Source of the DNA: Rhodopirellula sp.
Lineage (GTDB): Bacteria; Planctomycetota; Planctomycetia; Pirellulales; Pirellulaceae
DNA length: 16,114 nucleotides
Assembly: GCA_003513555.1 (NCBI GenBank)
Contig: DOPG01000126.1
Location: 1-16,114 of the forward strand
Direction of reading: 5' to 3'
In this document: positions 7,409 to 13,139 of the stretch, piece after piece
Numbering within the stretch: position 1 is the stretch's first letter
Layout: each line of letters starts with the position of its first letter
Made by a program: the position numbers and the translations under genes
The notes under the pieces: generated by a model
The model's input: the letters and a program-made list of their open reading frames with translations, nothing else
What the model was told of the DNA's origin: nothing
The model's database searches: none

Positions 7409-9207
7409 TTTCCTCACATGGAAATACTCTCCGGCCTAATGAAAGTGTGGACGAGGGAAGTGAGACAGTTGCGACATGGAAGTTTTGGGCTGGGCAACTA
7501 GCCAGGAAAACATTTCGGTTTGGACTGTTGGAGCTTCTCCTGATGACGGCTGCCATAGCCGTGTGGATACCGCCGTTGCTCGCGTTGCGCAAGATTCCGG
7601 AGCTTGAAACAGATATTCAGATCATGCGGAGGGCAACCTTGGAACTGTTGGTCGAAGACCCTTCTCAATTGACCATCAGAGCGTTGCCTACTGTTTGGCA
7701 ACAAATGCACGTTTGGAAGTATAGCATTCCTGCTGCTGCGGGGTTGGAATTGCGAATGGCAACGGAAGGACTTTGTTCGCTTGCACTTCCCACAGACTAT
7801 CAGGCTATCAGCTTGCCAGCGGGCGAACACGTCATTCGCCTCAAGAAGACGCGTGACAACGCCGGTTTTCACAATTTACTTTACATGGACGGTGAATTGG
7901 TACTCGAGGAACACCATCCAGACAGTTGGCTTGATTCTTCCACCAGTTCGAGCACCACTGACGTAGGAGCCTTGTCTCAGACGTTCTCCCCGAATGGACT
8001 GATTAAGCTGCTCGAGGTCCGAGCAGAGCCAAATCACCCACTCAAAACCGTTGGTTCTCGCAACTTACAACTGGAGGGTGAGCAGGACCATAAGGGGCTG
8101 GCGTTGTGGATTTCACCGGTCGCACTTGAAGTAGAAGCTGCTCCCAATTTCATTTCGAGATTGAGAAGGGCAGGTGAATGGACGGTCGGTAATCGCAACG
8201 GAATCCGCGTGCGCAGTTCAACCGAAGCAGATGCGATTGGGTTGATGGATATACAGCCCGCGCTGGATGCAGTATTGGGTGAGCAATCGTGGGGCAAACA
8301 GACCCGCTTTGCTGTTTCGGTGCGTCCAGTCGTAACATTGGCTACCAAAGCGGAACCCCCCGAGCATCAAAGGAATGGTAAAGCCGATGTTGAGGCAATT
8401 CCGTTTCTGCTACATATGAACCCTACCCTGCAAGAACAGCCCCCTGCCAGAATGCGGTCACAGCTGTGGTCAAAGCATGCTGTTAGTGCAGATGGAACAA
8501 TGATGACAGTGTTCGCGCACTACAAGCCGTTCCCATCTGGAGCCCAGCCAATCATCGAAATCACGTTCGACTCACACCATCCACGGCGGATCGGATTTCT
8601 TCCCCGTGCCGCTCCGGGTAGCACGCCCATGCAGGCCTGTGAATTCGTCACTCATTTCGATTCAAGGTTTTTCTGGCGAAGAATCCTGCTGAAGTCTGAC
8701 GAGGATTCGCTTCTTGACAACTCGGCTAGTGTGTTGCAATCCGTTCCGATCGAAGATTTGAATTCAAATTCCGGTTTTTTAAAACGACAGATGCCAGGCA
8801 TTGGGCCCGGGGAAATGCCCGGGTACGAGGTTCCGTTGAATCGAATGTCGCTAATCCAGGGACCTGAGGATAACCATCGTTTTCGCAAATTTATTTTGCG
8901 CTCCGATGTCAGCAATGTAACCAAGGTGACCTTTCCCAGTGGGCTTGAGCAGCGATGGAAATATGATGGAATTCCGAATTGCCAGGTGTGGTGGTTGCCA
9001 GCAGAAGAAGAGAAAGCGAGCGGAGAACCCAACATCAAGGTCGACATCTCGCCCACAGAATTTTTTCCTGATACGGAGGTAGCTTTGCCTGGTGGGAAGG
9101 CAGTTGGAAACGTACGCATTACCGTTCCTATGCCGGCCACCAACCCGATTTGGCTGTCGCTTGAACCGGACACTTTTTGGTCAACGGGCGAATCGGGCAA
9201 ACCATAG
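7405..9207 (+). CDS. Large single-pass membrane protein, unrecognised, coupled to the preceding gene
   Basis: A 600-residue protein starting in an ATGA overlap with the gene before it and preceded by GGAG about 9 bases upstream. A ~38-residue basic N-terminus leads to one hydrophobic segment (about 40-62) and then a large exported part. Just after the span it carries a charged LETDIQIMRRATLELL helix, a strand VWKYSIP (103-109) and FSPNGLIKLLEVRAEP (194-209), parallel to features in the upstream protein. The remaining ~390 residues form extra domains rich in beta-type patterns, without recognised motifs, Cys pairs or a lipobox. Translational coupling and shared architecture suggest the two proteins work together, perhaps as a membrane-anchored complex. 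Nothing in the sequence reveals an enzymatic role. Confidence 0.8.
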   Translation: MISSHGNTLRPNESVDEGSETVATWKFWAGQLARKTFRFGLLELLLMTAAIAVWIPPLLALRKIPELETDIQIMRRATLELLVEDPSQLTIRALPTVWQQMHVWKYSIPAAAGLELRMATEGLCSLALPTDYQAISLPAGEHVIRLKKTRDNAGFHNLLYMDGELVLEEHHPDSWLDSSTSSSTTDVGALSQTFSPNGLIKLLEVRAEPNHPLKTVGSRNLQLEGEQDHKGLALWISPVALEVEAAPNFISRLRRAGEWTVGNRNGIRVRSSTEADAIGLMDIQPALDAVLGEQSWGKQTRFAVSVRPVVTLATKAEPPEHQRNGKADVEAIPFLLHMNPTLQEQPPARMRSQLWSKHAVSADGTMMTVFAHYKPFPSGAQPIIEITFDSHHPRRIGFLPRAAPGSTPMQACEFVTHFDSRFFWRRILLKSDEDSLLDNSASVLQSVPIEDLNSNSGFLKRQMPGIGPGEMPGYEVPLNRMSLIQGPEDNHRFRKFILRSDVSNVTKVTFPSGLEQRWKYDGIPNCQVWWLPAEEEKASGEPNIKVDISPTEFFPDTEVALPGGKAVGNVRITVPMPATNPIWLSLEPDTFWSTGESGKP

Positions 9208-9409
9208 AGACGCCAAGGGTCGGCCGCCCAGGACAACAACTACGGGTGGTAGCACCGTCGATCTCACGTGGCGCTGTCCCCAAACTAGTACCTTGGCCTA
9301 AGCCTTGGCGAAGAGAGGAATGGGTAAAGCGGTGCTCTGAAAAAATTCCCCAATCCAGCGATCACGCCATGTAGCGACAGGAAGCATCGAAAGAGGTGAA
9401 AAATAGGAA

Positions 9410-9415
9410 TATACT
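9410..9415 (+). promoter_or_regulatory. Candidate -10 box (TATACT) for the CoA-binding protein gene
   Basis: TATACT lies 50 bp before the ATG at 9466 in an A-rich stretch; no good -35 is at the expected spacing. Transcription from it would begin near 9421, which would cut into the left arm of the inverted repeat at 9417-9460, so the exact start decides whether that repeat can fold in the mRNA. Confidence 0.25.
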
Positions 9416-9416
9416 C

Positions 9417-9460
9417 TCACCGTGTTTCGTGTTTGGATAGATTCTTCAACGCCACGGTGA
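9417..9460 (+). repeat. 8-bp inverted repeat over the translation start of the CoA-binding gene
   Basis: TCACCGTG (9417-9424) and CACGGTGA (9453-9460) are perfect reverse complements separated by 28 bases. The right arm holds the only Shine-Dalgarno-like bases (GGTGA) in front of the ATG at 9466 and ends five bases before it. If folded in RNA it would hide the ribosome binding site; in DNA it could be a two-half-site operator. Confidence 0.45.
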
Positions 9461-9465
9461 AGTCC

Positions 9466-9855
9466 ATGGACAAGTTCGCGCGGTTCTTTGCAGCTAAATC
9501 GTTTGCGGTAGCTGGGGCATCCAATCAAACGCACAAATACGGAAACAAGGTGTTTAAGGCTCTTCTTCTTGCCCACCGTGAAACTTATCCTTTGAATCCG
9601 AAGCAGTGTATTGTTGAAGGACACCCGGCTTATGCAAACCTTGCCGAGCTCCCCCTGGTTCCCGAATCATTGTCAATCGTCACACCACCTGCCGTAACCC
9701 GGCAGGTGGTCGCCGACGCAATCAATGCCGGCGTCAAACAAATCTGGATGCAGCCAGGGGCCGAGGATAAGACAGCATCCGATGCTGCACGAGATAACGG
9801 CATCGACGTGATCGATGATGGCAGTTGCATCCTCGTCTTATTGCCGCAGTATTGA
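9466..9855 (+). CDS. CoA-binding protein, YccU type (CoA_binding_2)
   Basis: A 129-residue Rossmann-fold protein with the typical landmarks of the CoA_binding_2 family: FAVAGAS (13-19), KYGNKVFKAL (24-33), YPLNP (41-45), YANLAELP (56-63), IVTPP (71-75) and QIWMQPGAED (91-100). Length matches family members (about 130-145). These proteins bind CoA or a related nucleotide through the first glycine-containing loop; their cellular role is not established. I chose ATG at 9466 because it places the first strand at the usual distance from the N-terminus; the frame is also open to TTG at 9433. The gene stands alone, with an inverted repeat over its ribosome binding site and a strong hairpin within codons for TPPAVTRQVV. 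The usual C-terminal Cys-containing strand appears as GSCILVLLP. Confidence 0.9.
   Translation: MDKFARFFAAKSFAVAGASNQTHKYGNKVFKALLLAHRETYPLNPKQCIVEGHPAYANLAELPLVPESLSIVTPPAVTRQVVADAINAGVKQIWMQPGAEDKTASDAARDNGIDVIDDGSCILVLLPQY
9684..9710 (+). repeat. Perfect 11-bp hairpin inside the CoA-binding gene
   Basis: ACCACCTGCCG (9684-9694), a five-base loop TAACC, and CGGCAGGTGGT (9700-9710) form a perfect GC-rich 11-bp stem in the coding sequence. No T-run follows, so it is not a standard terminator. It encodes part of the conserved TPP-containing loop. Confidence 0.75.
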
Positions 9856-10323
9856 TTTACGTTGGTTAAACAAATCTCGCGTCGCTTGAGTTAAATATGT
9901 CTGTCTGTTGCATTGCACACACTTCAAGTCACTACACTTACGATGAAATGCGGTCTGACTGCCAAAAAAGCGATATTTCTGACATTTTCGAACACCGTTC
10001 GCGCCGAACTACAATGCTTCAGGATGCATTTGCGTGGATACCTGGACTGACAGGCACGCTATGAAAACACGGGTTTTGGAAGTTGTGCAAGTCGGGAAAG
10101 GGGAGATTCACAGAAAGGCGACGTTTGACCAGGCCTGAGAAATCGTTCCAGAATTATCACAGGATCACGAATAATCTATGCGAAATGGGGACTGATGCGT
10201 TCGGGCAGAAGGCTCGCGGTGTCAGCTACTTGGACTGTCATGCCCTCCTGCGTTCTTTACAGGAACACGTACCGGTATAGCAATCACCATTGAAAGTCGA
10301 ACTATTTTATCCCCGGAACCACG
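9856..10323 (+). other. Intergenic stretch upstream of the desaturase gene
   Basis: 468 bp without a convincing gene. A 55-codon frame (9897-10064) ends in an ATGA overlap with a 25-codon frame, and a 65-codon TTG-started frame covers 10083-10280; none has a ribosome binding site or recognisable sequence. A TATAGC (10277-10282) and an 8-bp palindrome TACCGGTA sit about 45 bp before the desaturase ATG and could belong to its promoter, but no good -35 was found. No tRNA-like or riboswitch-like structure was recognised. Confidence 0.45.
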
Positions 10324-11169
10324 ATGCCTGCCGAACTAAAACCTCACCCGATAAATACCTCATACTACGCGCACCATTGGATGCGAATTGGGCTTCATTT
10401 GGCGAGTTTAGCATGGTTGTTGATGATGGGGTTCCACTGGGCAGGCCTTTTAATTTTGGTTGTTAATTACGTCGTGGGCGCACTGGCAATTACCGTGGGT
10501 TTCCATCGGTATTTTTCCCATAAGTCATTCAAAACGAATCGAGTGTTCCAATTCGTACTTGGCTTCCTAGGTTGCTGCCAGCTTCAGGGGGGACCCATTG
10601 CCTGGGGTGCAATTCATCGCCATCACCACCGGTCCTCTGATGAAACTCATGATTTGCATTCACCAATGCATGGATTCTATGAGTCACATTATGGGTGGTT
10701 GCTGAATCCCAAAACCTATGAGGTTGCATTTGGGAAAGGGCTTTCGGATCTGAATAAATTCAAAGAGTTGGTTTGGTTAGACCGATACAATTTCGTGCCA
10801 CCGTTAATCTACTTTTTTGCACTATGGTGTGGGGGACAATGGTATTCAGCTGGTCATCCCGGTACGCCAATCGACGGCTGGTTTGTTCTGTTTTGGGGTG
10901 GAATCCTGCGCGTCGTGCTTCTTTGGCATGTTACCTGGTCGGTGAATTCCGTGTGTCACATCTGGGGCAAACGCTCGTTTGCCACCTGTGACCAGAGCCG
11001 AAACAATTGGTGCGTTGCAATCCTTAGCCTCGGTGAAGGATGGCACAATAACCATCACAGATATCCATCGTCCGCGCGCAACGGGTTTGGGTGGATGCAG
11101 CCTGATGCTTCTTATTATTTTATTCTACTGCTCAAACAATGTGGGATCGTGAAGGACGTTCGAGACTGA
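10324..11169 (+). CDS. Membrane-bound acyl-CoA (delta-9 type) fatty acid desaturase
   Basis: A 281-residue integral membrane di-iron desaturase. The three histidine boxes are intact: HRYFSH (61-66), HRHHH (98-102, HxxHH) and HNNHH (241-245, in EGWHNNHHRYP). Additional iron-ligand-region residues lie in WSVNSVCH (205-212). Hydrophobic segments around 22-58, 72-88, 155-172 and 186-204 give the usual four-helix arrangement with the histidines on the cytoplasmic face. The enzyme would introduce a cis double bond into acyl chains using O2 and a reduced electron carrier, adjusting membrane fluidity; substrate and exact position cannot be read from sequence. It is slightly shorter than many homologues, with little N- or C-terminal extension and no fused cytochrome b5 or ferredoxin domain. 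CGGAA precedes the ATG as a modest ribosome binding site. It is monocistronic and convergent with the next gene. Confidence 0.93.
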   Translation: MPAELKPHPINTSYYAHHWMRIGLHLASLAWLLMMGFHWAGLLILVVNYVVGALAITVGFHRYFSHKSFKTNRVFQFVLGFLGCCQLQGGPIAWGAIHRHHHRSSDETHDLHSPMHGFYESHYGWLLNPKTYEVAFGKGLSDLNKFKELVWLDRYNFVPPLIYFFALWCGGQWYSAGHPGTPIDGWFVLFWGGILRVVLLWHVTWSVNSVCHIWGKRSFATCDQSRNNWCVAILSLGEGWHNNHHRYPSSARNGFGWMQPDASYYFILLLKQCGIVKDVRD

Positions 11170-11224
11170 CAGACGAATGCTCTTTAATCGCGGTGTCTGC
11201 GGTGGCAATACCAGCGTAAAGGGC

Positions 11225-11250
11225 GTCTTGACGAAGTTGACGCACAAGAC
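11225..11250. terminator. Hairpin between two convergent genes, possible bidirectional terminator
   Basis: GTCTTG (11225-11230) and CAAGAC (11245-11250) pair perfectly around a 14-base loop, near the middle of the 142-bp gap where the desaturase gene and the HAD-ARH gene converge. No T-run is present on either side, so it is weak evidence. Confidence 0.2.
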
Positions 11251-11311
11251 TGAATGCCTGCGATCCTGAAGGGAAGGCACCAGGCCCAATGTATTTGAAA
11301 GTTGACGTTTA

Positions 11312-12727
11312 CTATGCTGCAACCAAGGTGGGCATAGTGTGGCGCAGACGATCACCAGTCGTTAGTTGAGATGCAAAGTCCCGAAGGTCATCACCAAACA
11401 TGCGACAAGCTTCTTCTACCTCGTTGGCGATGGCTTCAATTCCGTGACGAGCAGCCTGAATGCTGAACGCAATTGAAAAGAACGTATCGATATCCAATGA
11501 CTTGCGCCAATGATACGCATGTGTTTTGTGATATCCTTCGTATTCCCCAATCCACCTCAGATGCTTGATATCATCAAGATACGTGGCGTGGCTCATCGTC
11601 TTCCCATTAAGCCGCTTTGGTATCGGCGACCAAGGTCTTTTGACCCAGATCTGCTTTTCGCCTTCGTCACGAACCCATTTCGAGTAATCAGGCTCGCCGC
11701 TAAAGCTCCAAAAACAGGCTGACACCGGTGTGCTCCATGCCAAGTGTTCCATTCCCACGCCCTTGACAAGTCTCGAAAGCAATTCATCCGGATCGCTTGT
11801 CGTGCCGGCAATTTCCATGGCCCTGCGGACCCGGTCCATGAAAAAGGCCGACTCCTGCTTTAAACCTAGGAGTTCCACTGCAAACTTCATGTCGTGATGG
11901 AGCTTGAGCATGCTGTCTGGTTGGTCACCCGCAAATACTTGACGTTGTCGGAGCGCTACCAATACCGCGCTCAAACGGGCTTCAACACTTGCATGGGTTA
12001 TTTCAGCGATTGAACTGGCGGTGTGCACTACTTGTTGGAGATCATAAGTGAAAAATGCAGCGACAGGCGACATCCTCATTGCGGCTCCATCTGAAACACC
12101 ATCACTTGCCTTGTAGTGAGGATCGGCAGATGCCACGAGCTTGGATATCTGTCCTGCAAATCTTCGATCAACGCCACCTGGGCCTAAGATGACGTTGTTC
12201 ATTTTGTAGCCTGGATCAGTGCGGAATCGCCGAACCAGATCAGCGTGATCAAACCCACCACAGCGCAACAAGGACTGCGCAACGAGCATAGTTTGGACAT
12301 AATCATCTGCATCACCGCTGTGGTTATATTTCCACGCAACCCAGGCGGTGGCTGCAAGCGAGCGGTATACACGATCAATAGTCACTTGCGAACCTGTAGG
12401 CACAGGAACCTTTGCGATGCTTGGCGTCCAAGGTGCGTTTCTGGGGTGATTGATTGTGTAGGCACCCTCATCATTGATCACGATCCTCGGACTGCTAATG
12501 CCTTCAATCACAGCATCATAGGGCACGTCCAACGCCTCAAGCCGTTTCTTAGTGTCAGCAACTCCAAGCTCCGGGGGGTCATTCTCCTCTGTCTTCCGTG
12601 CTGTTAGGAAAATGACTTCATTGCCTTCTCTTTTTAGACGTCGCACATAGTCGACCGCACCTTCAGCAGGAACCATCGTTCCGTATTGAAAGAAAACCCC
12701 GTCGAAGTCAAGCAGGTAAGTCGCCAT
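11312..12727 (-). CDS. HAD-type phosphatase domain fused to ADP-ribosylglycohydrolase (DraG/ARH) domain
   Basis: A 471-residue fusion. Residues 1-95 form a small capless HAD-like domain: YLLDFDGV with nucleophile D7 and D9, motif II LTARK (T42) and IVINDEGA (82-89) as the acidic motif. From about residue 115 the pattern fits ADP-ribosylglycohydrolases: GDADDYVQTM (138-147) at the place of the usual TDDT motif, GPGG (182-185), SDGAAMRMSPVAAFF (212-226) matching the 'nGaaMRiaPl' core, ITHASVEARLSAV (243-255), and LDIDTFFSIAFS (411-422) at the place of the second metal motif (G-x-D-x-DT). DD and D-x-DT carry the Mg ligands in this fold, so binding is plausible though the first motif is atypical. 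An insert of about 65 Trp- and Lys-rich residues precedes the last motif. Activity would be removal of ADP-ribose plus a phosphatase step; the substrate is unknown. No Shine-Dalgarno is obvious. Confidence 0.8.
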   Translation of the reverse strand: MATYLLDFDGVFFQYGTMVPAEGAVDYVRRLKREGNEVIFLTARKTEENDPPELGVADTKKRLEALDVPYDAVIEGISSPRIVINDEGAYTINHPRNAPWTPSIAKVPVPTGSQVTIDRVYRSLAATAWVAWKYNHSGDADDYVQTMLVAQSLLRCGGFDHADLVRRFRTDPGYKMNNVILGPGGVDRRFAGQISKLVASADPHYKASDGVSDGAAMRMSPVAAFFTYDLQQVVHTASSIAEITHASVEARLSAVLVALRQRQVFAGDQPDSMLKLHHDMKFAVELLGLKQESAFFMDRVRRAMEIAGTTSDPDELLSRLVKGVGMEHLAWSTPVSACFWSFSGEPDYSKWVRDEGEKQIWVKRPWSPIPKRLNGKTMSHATYLDDIKHLRWIGEYEGYHKTHAYHWRKSLDIDTFFSIAFSIQAARHGIEAIANEVEEACRMFGDDLRDFASQLTTGDRLRHTMPTLVAA

Positions 12728-12877
12728 TGGGTAGGCTTGGGTTTAGGTAAGACTTTAAAAAGCTATTGTGTAACGACATGCCGGATGCTGTGTAAACATC
12801 AAAATTGAGTCTGGGGAGAGTCGCAGAGCACATCAAGCCGACATTAAACTGCAAATTTTTGCGCCGGAGGTGCCTTG

Positions 12878-12988
12878 ATGTTCACATCCGGACAGAGCGG
12901 TCTGATTGAAATACTGGGTGGCCTGTTCGCCATTGATGACCGCGACACGAAGACTATGCCCGACGGTCCCCTGACCTCCCCTGACTAG
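12878..12988 (+). CDS. Possible small protein (36 aa), unrecognised
   Basis: ATG at 12878 is preceded by GGAGGT with a spacer of about 6 bases, the best Shine-Dalgarno in the window. The frame runs 36 codons to TAG at 12986-12988. The peptide is mildly acidic, contains a short hydrophobic stretch LIEILGGLFAI and then a charged DDRDTK segment; no family was recognised. It runs opposite to both flanking genes. The last codons fall in a tandem CCCCTGAC repeat. It may be a real short gene, a leader peptide or the remnant of a longer gene. Confidence 0.3.
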   Translation: MFTSGQSGLIEILGGLFAIDDRDTKTMPDGPLTSPD

Positions 12989-13097
12989 CTAAGGCTCAAA
13001 TCGGATTTTTGCTCCCATGGAATGACGCATGCTAGTGCGACCGACCCCTCGAGCCAGGTGTAAAAAAAGATAACTGGACAAGAAGGTAACGATGATT

Positions 13098-13123
13098 CCA
13101 AAGAGGCCTGGCAATCTCCTTGG
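13098..13123 (-). terminator. Hairpin behind the kinase-FGE gene, possible terminator
   Basis: On the minus strand CCAAGGAG (13123-13116) pairs with CTCTTTGG (13105-13098) in an 8-bp stem with one G-T pair and a 10-base loop, starting 16 bases after the stop codon at 13140-13142. A run of seven T follows only about 30 bases later (13068-13062), too far for a classical intrinsic terminator. Confidence 0.3.
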
Positions 13124-13139
13124 CTGTTCGAGCATGGCT

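Larger units (their letters stand above)
12728..13139. other. Intergenic stretch between two minus-strand genes
   Basis: 412 bp holding a small plus-strand frame with a strong ribosome binding site (12878-12988), a hairpin just behind the kinase gene (13098-13123) and a tandem direct repeat CCCCTGAC-CT-CCCCTGAC at 12968-12985. No clear minus-strand promoter for the HAD-ARH gene was found; TTTACA at 12795-12800 on the minus strand has no matching -10 at standard spacing. Confidence 0.45.

Noticed and set aside
8806..8823. CCCGGG-gaaatg-CCCGGG stem in the large membrane protein gene
   Set aside because: Only 6 bp, both arms are self-palindromic, and codons for Gly and Pro explain it; no T-run follows.
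8652..9239. A 195-codon minus-strand frame
   Set aside because: Antisense to the large membrane protein, no recognisable domain or ribosome binding site.
10083..10280. A 65-codon frame upstream of the desaturase, plus shorter frames at 9897-10064 and 10061-10138
   Set aside because: The 65-codon frame starts at TTG, none has a Shine-Dalgarno or a recognisable sequence; the ATGA overlap of the two shorter frames is suggestive but not enough.
12968..12985. Tandem direct repeat CCCCTGAC-CT-CCCCTGAC
   Set aside because: Only two short units; not enough to call an iteron, a CRISPR-like array or a mobile-element end.
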